Positions 6,113 through 13,170 of a stretch of 13,494 nt of DNA are shown in pieces. Source of the DNA: ATM1 sp003577165 (GTDB lineage: Bacteria > Armatimonadota > Fimbriimonadia > Fimbriimonadales > ATM1); the NCBI GenBank assembly GCA_030263715.1, contig SZPM01000036.1:1-13494 (forward strand), in the 5' to 3' direction. The translations under genes and the position numbers were made by a program. The notes below the pieces were generated by a model. The model worked only from the letters and a program-made list of their open reading frames with translations, was not told where the DNA came from and searched no databases. The first letter of the stretch is position 1; the number at the start of each line of letters is the position of its first letter.

Positions 6113-6703
6113 ATGCAGCGGCGGGTTTGGACTCCTTTTAGGCGATGGATGTCGAACCTCGCGCCGCTGTTGGCGTTTGCGATCGTTCCACCAATCGCTC
6201 TCTATCTCGACAGCACCGGCCGCGTCATCGCCGGCTTAGTGGTTTGGGCGTGCTTCCCGCCTTTCATGTGGCTGTCGTTGAACTTCCTCGGCTTGCTGCG
6301 GAACGGACGGATTCGGTCGGAGATGCGCGCGAAATTGCGAAGCAGTTTTCCGGATCGGATGGGTGATGCTGTATTCGTCGGGTTCGCCCGCCCGAAGTAC
6401 CGAAGCCTGCTGCATCATCACGAAGATGTCGGTTGGCTTGTGATGCTTCCCGAATCGCTGGAGTTCGTCGGCGACAGCCTGACCTACTCGCTTCCGAAGG
6501 CGGACGTCACGGGAGTTCGCTTCGCGCCGAATGTCAACACGCTGCTCGGATTGGGGCGGTGGGTCAGCGTCGAAGCGCGGCACGAGGGAAAGCGCGTGCG
6601 GATGCTCGTCGAGCCGCGGGAGCGCGCGACACTCCTCGGGAACTTTCTCTACGCAAAGAAACTTCGAGCGCAGATTTCGAAGTGGGCGAAGTCGCAGCGG
6701 TAG
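6113..6703 (+). CDS. Conserved-looking two-helix membrane protein of unknown function
   Basis: A 196-residue protein I do not recognise. A basic N-terminus (QRRVWTPFRRW) precedes two hydrophobic helices at about 16-32 and 38-62. A positively charged loop (RNGRIRSEMRAKLR) follows. The C-terminal ~120 residues are soluble, mixed alpha/beta, and by the positive-inside rule should face the cytoplasm. That part has alternating strands (GWLVMLPESLEFVGDSLTYSLP, then WVSVEARHEGKRVRMLVEP) ending in a basic helix, reminiscent of a PH-like sheet-plus-helix arrangement; this is a guess. It begins 19 bases after the PagL-like gene and ends eight bases before pgk, so it belongs to the operon. An internal ATG at 6149 is a possible alternative start. 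Confidence 0.8.
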   Translation: MQRRVWTPFRRWMSNLAPLLAFAIVPPIALYLDSTGRVIAGLVVWACFPPFMWLSLNFLGLLRNGRIRSEMRAKLRSSFPDRMGDAVFVGFARPKYRSLLHHHEDVGWLVMLPESLEFVGDSLTYSLPKADVTGVRFAPNVNTLLGLGRWVSVEARHEGKRVRMLVEPRERATLLGNFLYAKKLRAQISKWAKSQR

Positions 6704-6711
6704 AATCGGGC

Positions 6712-7884
6712 GTGCCTTCGAAGAAGAAGACCGTTCGAGACATCGAGGTCGCGGGCAAGAGGGCTTTAGTGCGCTGTGACTTCAACGTGCCCGTGGACGA
6801 GAAGGGGAGCATTACGGACGATCGCAGGATACGCGAGTCGCTACCTACTCTGAATTACTTGTTGGGCAAGGGGGCGTCGCTGGTGTTGTGCAGCCACTTC
6901 GGGCGCCCGAAGGGACGGGACACGAAGTACTCGCTCGCTCCAGTTGCCATGAGACTCGCGCAACTTCTCCCTCGGCCGGTCGAGTTCCTTTCCGACTGCA
7001 TCGGCGCCGACGTGGAGGCGAGAACCGCGTCGCTGAAGCCGGGCGACGTCGTGCTCCTCGAAAACGTGCGCTTCTACGATGCCGAGACGAACAACGATGC
7101 CGAGTTCGCGTCGCAGTTAGCGAGACACGGGGATCTGTTTGTGAACGACGCGTTCGGCAGCGCGCACCGCGCGCACGCTTCGACGGAAGGCGTGGCTCAT
7201 CATCTTCCGGCGGTCGCCGGACTGCTGATGGAGAAGGAGATCGAATTCCTCGGCCACGCGCTGGACGATCCGAAGCGGCCTTTCGTCGCGGTTCTGGGGG
7301 GGGCGAAGGTTGCGGACAAGATCCGGGTCATCGAGAATCTGCTGCCGAAGGTGGATTCTCTGCTGATCGGCGGTGGCATGGCGTTCACATTTCTGAAGGC
7401 GCAAGGCTGCGAGATCGGGAAGTCGCTGTTGGACGCGGACAGCCTGGAGTTCGCGGGTCGTGTGGCCGCGGACCCGAAAGTGTGTTTGCCCGTGGACGTC
7501 GTTGCCGCGGATCAGGTTTCCGAGGAAGCCCAGTCGCATGTGACGGCCGCGTCGGACCTGGGGCCGGAGGAGTACGGATTGGACATCGGGCCCAAGACGG
7601 CAAGCGAGTTTGCTGAGATCATCCGAGGCGCGGGTACTGTTGTGTGGAACGGCCCGATGGGAGTGTTTGAGATCGAAGCGTTTGCCGGCGGCACGAGGAC
7701 CGTATGCGCGGCGATGGCGGAGTGCGATGGAGTCACGATCGTGGGCGGTGGCGACACGGCCGCCGCCGCCGAGCAGTTCGGATACGCGGATCGCATGACG
7801 CACGTGAGCACCGGAGGGGGGGCGAGCCTGGAGTTCCTGGAAGGGAGGACCTTGCCGGGAATCTCGGCGCTATTAGACGCATGA
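6712..7884 (+). CDS. pgk: Phosphoglycerate kinase
   Basis: A 390-residue monomeric glycolytic enzyme of normal length. It transfers phosphate from 1,3-bisphosphoglycerate to ADP, giving ATP and 3-phosphoglycerate in the cytoplasm. The N-domain has VRCDFNVPV (20-28, substrate Asp23 and Asn25), SHFGRP (61-66; usually SHLGRP), ENVRFY and NDAFGSAHRAHAS. The C-domain has GGAKVADKI, GGGMAFTF, VWNGPMGVFE (311-320), GGGDT (345-349) and the terminal STGGGASLEFLEG. The start is GTG 6712, chosen because the protein then begins PSKKKTVRDIEV, as family members do, and the codon follows the upstream stop by eight bases. The ribosome site is weak, so coupling to the upstream gene is likely. The stop overlaps the next ATG (ATGA). 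Confidence 0.97.
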   Translation: MPSKKKTVRDIEVAGKRALVRCDFNVPVDEKGSITDDRRIRESLPTLNYLLGKGASLVLCSHFGRPKGRDTKYSLAPVAMRLAQLLPRPVEFLSDCIGADVEARTASLKPGDVVLLENVRFYDAETNNDAEFASQLARHGDLFVNDAFGSAHRAHASTEGVAHHLPAVAGLLMEKEIEFLGHALDDPKRPFVAVLGGAKVADKIRVIENLLPKVDSLLIGGGMAFTFLKAQGCEIGKSLLDADSLEFAGRVAADPKVCLPVDVVAADQVSEEAQSHVTAASDLGPEEYGLDIGPKTASEFAEIIRGAGTVVWNGPMGVFEIEAFAGGTRTVCAAMAECDGVTIVGGGDTAAAAEQFGYADRMTHVSTGGGASLEFLEGRTLPGISALLDA

Positions 7885-8324
7885 AAGCGACGATATTCGC
7901 ATCGTTGTTCGCGTTGGTTGCGGGGATTTGCGTGGGCTGCGCGCGGTCCGAGTCGAAGATGTCGAAGGAGGACTTGCCGCAACTCGACTCTGCGAACGCA
8001 ACCGCTCCTCAGCCGACGCTCGAGGGCCGCACGGCCATGGGCATTCCTCTGTATCCCAAGGCGACTTTTGCGCCAGAGAAGTCTTGGACGGAGACCGGGG
8101 ACGCTTTTAAGCGGAAGATCGTCGCAATCATGGTGACCGACGATTCGCCGCAGGAGGTGCTCGAGTACTATCGAGGTGTCGTCGGCTCGAAATCCTCGGA
8201 GAAGCAGGCGAAGGACGGGGTTGCCTTGAAAGGAAAGGAGCAGGGCTTGGACATCGAAATGGAGGCCAAGTCGGAAGAGGGTAGGACGAAGATCACGCTG
8301 AGCGTGAGTGGACCACCGAAATGA
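7881..8324 (+). CDS. Small predicted lipoprotein, first of a related pair
   Basis: 147 residues. A hydrophobic signal ends in ICVGC with Cys20 as the likely lipidated residue; Cys at the -3 position makes the lipobox imperfect. A Ser/Ala/Pro-rich linker leads to a compact domain: MGIPLYPKA, a strand-rich stretch (FKRKIVAIMVTDD), a helix SPQEVLEYYRGVV, and two more strands ending in TKITLSVSG. The same pattern recurs in the next gene, so the two are probably paralogues. I do not know a function. It would be anchored on the periplasmic side of a membrane. ATGA overlaps at both ends couple it to pgk and to the second lipoprotein. Confidence 0.82.
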   Translation: MKATIFASLFALVAGICVGCARSESKMSKEDLPQLDSANATAPQPTLEGRTAMGIPLYPKATFAPEKSWTETGDAFKRKIVAIMVTDDSPQEVLEYYRGVVGSKSSEKQAKDGVALKGKEQGLDIEMEAKSEEGRTKITLSVSGPPK

Positions 8325-8722
8325 GAGCGTATTTCATGAACCTTGTCGTCGTGGGCATCGTGCTGATCGCGCTCGGCTGTTCGAGTTCACGTAGCGGCGG
8401 AGAGTCTGTGTCTACGACAGCTGGCGCGCCCACCGAAGAGCAGCTTGGACTCCCCTTCTATCCCGGAAGCGCAGCGGCGGAGGGATCGGAGACTGTGCCT
8501 TCGGAGGGGGGGACGACTTACGTGAGCGTGCGGACGACGAAGGACGATCCGGCGAAGATCGCGGAGTTCTACTTGGGGCGTCTCGAGACGATTGAGAACG
8601 ACATCACGATGGGCGAAGACCGCCAAATCCTCGCACGAAACAAGAACTCTCAAGTGCTCGTCCTGATCACGGGAGGCAAGGAAGCCACGACGATCACGAT
8701 CACGGTTACGATTCGAAGGTGA
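8321..8722 (+). CDS. Small predicted lipoprotein, second of a related pair
   Basis: 133 residues. The signal peptide ends in IALGC followed by SSSRSGG, with lipidation predicted at Cys20. The domain parallels the preceding gene: LGLPFYPGS (for MGIPLYPKA), TYVSVRTTKDDPAKIAEFYLGRL (for the strand plus SPQEVLEYYRGVV helix), and a final strand TTITITVTIRR (for TKITLSVSG). An alternative ATG at 8336 would shorten the signal to begin MNLVVVG. It is the last gene of the operon; a hairpin starts at its stop codon. No function is known to me. Confidence 0.82.
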   Translation: MRAYFMNLVVVGIVLIALGCSSSRSGGESVSTTAGAPTEEQLGLPFYPGSAAAEGSETVPSEGGTTYVSVRTTKDDPAKIAEFYLGRLETIENDITMGEDRQILARNKNSQVLVLITGGKEATTITITVTIRR

Positions 8723-8743
8723 CCGCGCGATAGCCGTCGCGGT
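8722..8743 (+). terminator. Hairpin at the end of the glycolytic operon, possible terminator
   Basis: ACCGCG (8722-8727) and CGCGGT (8738-8743) form a perfect six-base stem around a 10-base loop that starts at the last base of the stop codon. No run of T follows (TGGGTG), so it is not a canonical intrinsic terminator and may instead stabilise the 3' end. Confidence 0.3.
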
Positions 8744-8832
8744 TGGGTGAGGTACCGGCGAATTCCAATGGAGGCGCGGCGATTCGGTCGGCGTGCTGGT
8801 GTGTGGTGGCCTCCGCCATGGCGAGGCGTGAA

Positions 8833-8842
8833 GTGATATCAC
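8833..8842. promoter_or_regulatory. Perfect 10 bp palindrome GTGATATCAC
   Basis: A perfect palindrome six bases before the degenerate repeat copy and about 150 bp upstream of the RHS promoter candidate. It could be a protein-binding site, but a 10 bp palindrome can also occur by chance. Confidence 0.2.
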
Positions 8843-8847
8843 GATTT

Positions 8848-8879
8848 GCACGGGCGCGGTTCGGTTGGCCGTGGCACAC
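8848..8879 (+). repeat. Degenerate dispersed copy of the G-run hairpin repeat
   Basis: Starts GCACGGGCGCG, then (G/C)TTCG(G/C)TT and CCGTGGCAC, as in the left-edge array and in the same orientation. About five substitutions occur over 32 bases, and the G run that should follow is lost (GCCGCG). The outer CACGG/CCGTG pairing is kept while the central GCTTCGC is changed. Confidence 0.6.
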
Positions 8880-8990
8880 GCCGCGTGCAGCCATGGCCCC
8901 GCACCGCCTGGCTTGGGAGTGGCGTTTCAGGCAGCCGCCGGGCCCTCGGCCCATACCGCTGAAAATCACCAAAAAAGTTCCGCGGACCTC

Positions 8991-9023
8991 TTGACAAGGT
9001 GGTTTTTCGTTTGGGTAGTTAAT
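8991..9023 (+). promoter_or_regulatory. Candidate promoter of the RHS gene
   Basis: TTGACA (8991-8996) is a perfect -35 consensus. The best -10 candidates are TAGTTA (9016-9021, spacing 19) and GTTAAT (9018-9023, spacing 21), neither ideal. This is the most AT-rich stretch of the intergenic region. Transcription from here would give a leader of about 75 bases. Confidence 0.4.
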
Positions 9024-9030
9024 CTTTTAT

Positions 9031-9063
9031 GGCAGGCGTGGGGGCGTGACTCCCTGACCTGCC
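9031..9063 (+). other. Leader hairpin upstream of the RHS gene
   Basis: GGCAGG (9031-9036) pairs perfectly with CCTGCC (9058-9063), and GGGG (9041-9044) can pair inside with TCCC (9051-9054). The structure lies in the proposed 5' leader, 28 bases before the ribosome site. It matches no riboswitch class I know. Confidence 0.3.
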
Positions 9064-9102
9064 GAGGAGAAATCGAGACCAAGCAAATAGGGAGGCAGGA
9101 GG

Positions 9103-12100
9103 ATGAGATCTTCTTGGTTTGTACGGCTCGTCGCCGTTTCCACGTCGTTCGTTCTCTTCACGCAGGTCGCAGCGCTCGGTGCGGCGTTTTCGGTCGAAGT
9201 CGCCCTCACTAAGGTCCGAGAGATTCAGGCGAGATCGCGCAATTACACCGACCGTCCCGGCCCAATCCACTACGGCAAGAATCCCGGTCGCGACGCGATC
9301 AAACGCGGATGGTGGACCGACCGCACCCTTTACGATCTTTCGCGTTCGCGGTTCTCTTCGCGCGCGAACGCGGCCCACGCGCCCTTTGTTTCGTCGTTCT
9401 CCGTCATCGGCCCGGTCCTCGGCGCAGGGCTTCTCACCACCTGGATGCAGGGAGGTGGGGGAACCGGTGGCGGGGGTGACAACGGAGGCGAAGGTGGCGG
9501 CTCGGGTGGGGGGCCGGGTGGAGGCTCCGGAGGAGGCGGCGGAGGCGGCGGCGGGGGCGGCGGCCCGCAGACCGGCAACGATGGCTGGGGTGGCTCGGGC
9601 TCAGGAGGCCACGGCGGGGCGACAGTCAACACCCACACCGGCAATCGTCTGACGCCTCACGGCATCGTGGGTTGGTCCGGTCGCGGCTCTGCTGGCGTGT
9701 CCCTCGTTCTTTATCACAACAGCCAGACGGACTACGACTTCGCTTGGGGACACAAGTGGTCGAGTTCTTACGACATCGAGATCGAGCACACGCCGGGGTC
9801 CTCGGCGATCGTGCGCTATGGGAACGGCACGCTCGTTCCCTACACGGAATCCGGCGGTTCTTTTACTCCCCCGCCCGGCGTTCACGACACGCTCGTGAGA
9901 AACCAGGACGGGACGGGGCTCCTCACCACCACAAGCCAACTGAAGGCTCGCTTCGACTCATCGGGATATCTCACCCAACTCGAAGACAGAAGCGGCAACC
10001 TCGTTCTCATCGCGAGGGATGCAAACCACAAGATCACCTCGGTTACCGATCCATCGAGCCGCCAACTGACCTTCACCTACACGGCAGGCCGGGTGACCTC
10101 TGTCACCGATCCCACGGGTCGAAGTTGGACGTTCACCTACAACCCGTCAGGGGATCTCGTCACGATCACCTATCCACTCCTGAGTGGCCAAAGCCACTCG
10201 ACGCAGTACGGCTACAACGCGAATCACGACATCACGTCCACGACCGACCGGAGAGGCAACGTATGGACGTGCGCGTACGACGGCTCGGATAGGCTCACCT
10301 CCTGGACCGACCCGCTCGGCAACAACACGACCTACACTTACAACGCCACGAACACCGTGATCACGGACCCCATGGGACACACGGTCACGCATCACTACTC
10401 AAGCGGGATGCTCGCGAGCGTCGTGGACGAGGCGGGGTTTTCGGACTCGTACTCCTGGGACACGGACAAGAATCTGGTGCAGGTCATCGACAAGCGTCAG
10501 AAGACTTGGACGTTCACCTACGATTCGCGCGGAAACCTCCTGACGGCTCGCAACCCTCTTCTTCAGACCGTCACCCTCTCTTACAACTTGACGAACGACC
10601 TTCTGAGCGTGAGAAACGCTCTTAACGAAGAGTGGGAGTTCACGTATGACGCAAGCGGCAACCTGACGAGCGTCAAGGACCCGACGGACGCCACCGTCGC
10701 GACCTGCACTTACGACGGCTATGGACAGCTCGCGAGCGTTGCGAACGCTTTGGGCCATCAGACGAACTTCACTTACAACTCCAACGGCGATCCGGTCTCC
10801 TCGACCGACCCTCTGGGAAACGTCACGAGCGCGACCTATGACGCGATCGGTCGCGTGCTCACTTTGACCGATGCCTTGAACAACACGTACACGGTCGAAT
10901 ACGACTCCTGGAGCCGCGTGAAGCGGGTCATCAACCCAGATGGATCGGAATCGTCGGCTGTCTATGATCACGAGGGTTGCCTCCTCTCAGCGACCGACGA
11001 GCTGGGGCGCACATATTCTGCGACCTACGATGCGGTCGGTCGGCTCTTGACTGCGAGCACACCGTCAGGACGGTCCAAGAGCTGGCTCTACGACGCCGAC
11101 GGGAGGCCGACTCGGCTGCGTAATCCGCGGGGGTTCGATACGTTCTTCTCATACACGGTGAGGGATGAGCTAAGCCGAGTCGATTACGCGGATGGAACGT
11201 TTGAGACCTGGGCCTTCAATGCTGCAGGCATGCCGAGTAGTTACCGTGACCAGCTCGGAAACGTGGTTTCGATGTCCTACAACGATGCTGGTGAACTTAC
11301 CCTCGTTGACTATCCAACCGGTACGGACACGGCGTTCACGTACGACGCAGCCGGACGGGCGATTACGATGTCTGATTCGAGCGGCACGACAAGCTGGTCG
11401 TACGACGCAGTTGGCAGGCTCGCCGGAGTCTCGGGGCCGACGGGAACGTCGACTTACACATACGATGCCGCGAGCAGGTTGATCGCGGTCGCCGTTGCCG
11501 GCGTTGGGACTTACACCTATGGATACGATGCCGCCGGCAGACAGACCGCACTGACGAACCCATTTGCCGAGACGACTTCTTTCGTCTATGACGCGGCGAA
11601 TCGCCTGCTGCGCGCCACCTATTTCGACGGGAGTTTCGCGGCCATCACGCGAGACTCGCGTGGCAGAGCAACTTCCTGGACTCACAAGACCGCAACAGAC
11701 CAGGTGCTTTACAGCGAGCAAGTCACTTACAACGCTGCGTCTGAGATGCTCACGCGCACGGTTGGCCAGCTCGCTGCAACGTTCACCTACGATGTTGACG
11801 GCCGCCTACTCACGGAGAATTGGCCTGGATTGCAGACTTCGTACTCGTACGATGCAAACAGCAATCGGCTCTCTAAGACCGTCAATGGCATCGCCGAATA
11901 CTACACGTACGACTCTATGGATCGGCTGCTTACAGCCGGTTCGAAGGCGTTCACGTACGATGCGGCCGGCCGTCGAGTCTCGGTTAGCCAAGGCTCCTCC
12001 ACTGCGCTCTACGGCTGGGACTACGAAGATCGCCTCGTCTCCATCACACCTCCAAGCGGAGGAGGGACTGCGCTCGGCTACAACGGACTTGGCGCCAGGC

Positions 12101-13164
12101 TCTTCATCAACTCACCTCAAGGGAACCTCTCGTTCACCAGATCGAGCCCGATAGCAGATGCTGCGATCGTCGCCGATGGTTCGGCGGTCTACACGCCACA
12201 GATCTCCGAGAGGAGGGGAGGTCTATCGCGGATCTATCGACTCGGCAGTGATGGATCGCTCGCCAAAGTGTCCGATCCGGGCGGAGGAGAGGTCGGGTCC
12301 AACCTTTATGACCTGTTAGGGATCCCACTGGCGCAGTCCGGCACGAATCCGAGCCCGTTCGGGTGGGGGGCGATTTCTCAGGCGATTTTCCACCCTGGTA
12401 CGGGTCTCGTGTTGCCGCCTGGCGGGGGGGCGTACGATCCTTCAACTGGAACCAACCTCGGCCCGTCTGTGCCGGGGGCAGCAGGCAGTTACCGCGGCGA
12501 CTCTGGCGGCGGACTCATCGGTCCGGGCAGCGGCATCGCTGGAGCCGTGCCGTTCGATGACTACGGCTATCCGGCGTCGCCGCAGAAAGAGTACTTCAGC
12601 ATCCTCGACTTCATCTGCGCGCTTGGAGACGAAGCTTCGCTCGGATTGACTGTCGAAATCCGGCGATGTATCGGCGTCGACCATGTCGTCAACATGAATT
12701 CGAGCAGTTACAAGTGGGGGCAGATCGCCTCGATTCCGCTTGGCCCACCAATCCCAGTGGCTCGCTTTGCAAAGGGAGCGAAGAGGCTGGTCAAGGTCCT
12801 CGACGAGGTTCCCGATCCGAATCGCTTCGAGAAGTTAGCCCGGCAGGCAGCTGACGAACTGGGGATCGAATTCGAAAGACTCCCATCGCTCATCGCCGAG
12901 CCGCTCGAACGAGTGCACGGGAATACCCACAACAATGCGAGGTGTGTGCTTTATGCAAGGGTGCTTGAGGATGGTGGCTTTCTTAAGTGGGGTACAAGCA
13001 GGAACCCCGCAAGAAGGTACACGAAGAAGGAACTCGGCACCCAGAGGTTAGAAGAGGTCGTCGAGGGACCGCGTGCTCAGATCGCGGCTTTAGAGAAGTG
13101 GCTGGTAAGAAGGTATCGTGGACCCCTGAACCGCGAGCCCTGGGCGGGCGGTAGATTGGAGTAA
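9103..13164 (+). CDS. Exported RHS/YD-repeat polymorphic toxin with C-terminal GIY-YIG (URI)-like nuclease domain
   Basis: 1353 residues with a strong ribosome site (GGAGG, 7 bases before ATG). Order of parts: signal peptide at about 1-28; a short domain; a Gly-rich linker at 117-172; a VNTHTGN/SLVLYHNSQ segment typical of the RHS entry domain (about 175-250); about 32 YD repeats at about 285-1000 that should build a hollow beta shell; and YTPQISERR...GSDGS...YDLLG with SPFGWGA (1084-1090), the usual end of the core. A pretoxin linker GDEASLGLTVEIRRCIGVDHVV follows (1175-1196). The toxin is about 1277-1353: VLYAR with Tyr1284, KWGTS (1295-1299), Arg1304/Arg1305, Glu1331 and Asn1343 fit the GIY-YIG nuclease pattern. 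Family knowledge says such tips cut DNA or RNA of rival cells after release. The target and export route beyond Sec are unknown. The canonical DPxG exit motif is not visible. A candidate immunity gene follows at 13171. Confidence 0.92.
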   Translation: MRSSWFVRLVAVSTSFVLFTQVAALGAAFSVEVALTKVREIQARSRNYTDRPGPIHYGKNPGRDAIKRGWWTDRTLYDLSRSRFSSRANAAHAPFVSSFSVIGPVLGAGLLTTWMQGGGGTGGGGDNGGEGGGSGGGPGGGSGGGGGGGGGGGGPQTGNDGWGGSGSGGHGGATVNTHTGNRLTPHGIVGWSGRGSAGVSLVLYHNSQTDYDFAWGHKWSSSYDIEIEHTPGSSAIVRYGNGTLVPYTESGGSFTPPPGVHDTLVRNQDGTGLLTTTSQLKARFDSSGYLTQLEDRSGNLVLIARDANHKITSVTDPSSRQLTFTYTAGRVTSVTDPTGRSWTFTYNPSGDLVTITYPLLSGQSHSTQYGYNANHDITSTTDRRGNVWTCAYDGSDRLTSWTDPLGNNTTYTYNATNTVITDPMGHTVTHHYSSGMLASVVDEAGFSDSYSWDTDKNLVQVIDKRQKTWTFTYDSRGNLLTARNPLLQTVTLSYNLTNDLLSVRNALNEEWEFTYDASGNLTSVKDPTDATVATCTYDGYGQLASVANALGHQTNFTYNSNGDPVSSTDPLGNVTSATYDAIGRVLTLTDALNNTYTVEYDSWSRVKRVINPDGSESSAVYDHEGCLLSATDELGRTYSATYDAVGRLLTASTPSGRSKSWLYDADGRPTRLRNPRGFDTFFSYTVRDELSRVDYADGTFETWAFNAAGMPSSYRDQLGNVVSMSYNDAGELTLVDYPTGTDTAFTYDAAGRAITMSDSSGTTSWSYDAVGRLAGVSGPTGTSTYTYDAASRLIAVAVAGVGTYTYGYDAAGRQTALTNPFAETTSFVYDAANRLLRATYFDGSFAAITRDSRGRATSWTHKTATDQVLYSEQVTYNAASEMLTRTVGQLAATFTYDVDGRLLTENWPGLQTSYSYDANSNRLSKTVNGIAEYYTYDSMDRLLTAGSKAFTYDAAGRRVSVSQGSSTALYGWDYEDRLVSITPPSGGGTALGYNGLGARLFINSPQGNLSFTRSSPIADAAIVADGSAVYTPQISERRGGLSRIYRLGSDGSLAKVSDPGGGEVGSNLYDLLGIPLAQSGTNPSPFGWGAISQAIFHPGTGLVLPPGGGAYDPSTGTNLGPSVPGAAGSYRGDSGGGLIGPGSGIAGAVPFDDYGYPASPQKEYFSILDFICALGDEASLGLTVEIRRCIGVDHVVNMNSSSYKWGQIASIPLGPPIPVARFAKGAKRLVKVLDEVPDPNRFEKLARQAADELGIEFERLPSLIAEPLERVHGNTHNNARCVLYARVLEDGGFLKWGTSRNPARRYTKKELGTQRLEEVVEGPRAQIAALEKWLVRRYRGPLNREPWAGGRLE
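9451..9618 (+). repeat. Gly-codon low-complexity tract in the RHS gene
   Basis: It encodes residues 117-172, of which 40 of 56 are Gly, including 12 Gly in a row, from GGN codons. It makes a flexible linker between the exported N-terminus and the RHS shell. The DNA is a purine-rich microsatellite in which length changes in multiples of three would be tolerated. Confidence 0.85.
12931..13161 (+). other. Toxin tip: GIY-YIG/URI-like nuclease domain of the RHS protein
   Basis: The last 77 codons. The residue pattern is Tyr1284 (GIY position), Trp1296-Gly1297 (YIG position, Tyr replaced by Trp), Thr1298-Ser1299, Arg1304-Arg1305-Tyr1306 on the first helix, Glu1331 (metal ligand) in AALEKWLVRRY, and Asn1343 in GPLNREPW. 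All the usual catalytic positions have an acceptable residue, so it looks active. It resembles the URI-fold toxins described in bacterial polymorphic toxins. AGA/AGG codons and a lower GC content set it apart from the YD-repeat region, as expected for an exchangeable cassette. Confidence 0.7.
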
Positions 13165-13170
13165 GGTAGG

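Larger units (their letters stand above)
8744..8990. other. Intergenic region without a credible gene
   Basis: Open frames here are short, lack ribosome sites and have no recognisable domain. The stretch contains one palindrome (8833-8842), a degenerate copy of the G-run repeat (8848-8879) and GC-rich palindromic bits (GCCATGGC, GGGCCCTCGGCCC). It separates the operon from the RHS toxin gene. Confidence 0.6.

Noticed and set aside
6433..6711. 93-codon N-terminal extension of phosphoglycerate kinase
   Set aside because: It overlaps the upstream membrane-protein gene in another frame; PGK homology starts after GTG 6712 and the length from there is normal.
8991..9102. Riboswitch in the RHS leader
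   Set aside because: Only a single simple hairpin is visible and no known aptamer core; kept only as a hairpin.
8706..9212. Small genes in the intergenic region before the RHS gene
   Set aside because: Frames are short, overlap the repeat copy and promoter, and have neither ribosome sites nor recognisable domains.
9330..9644. Proline-rich minus-strand protein
   Set aside because: It is the complement of the Gly-rich tract of the RHS gene.
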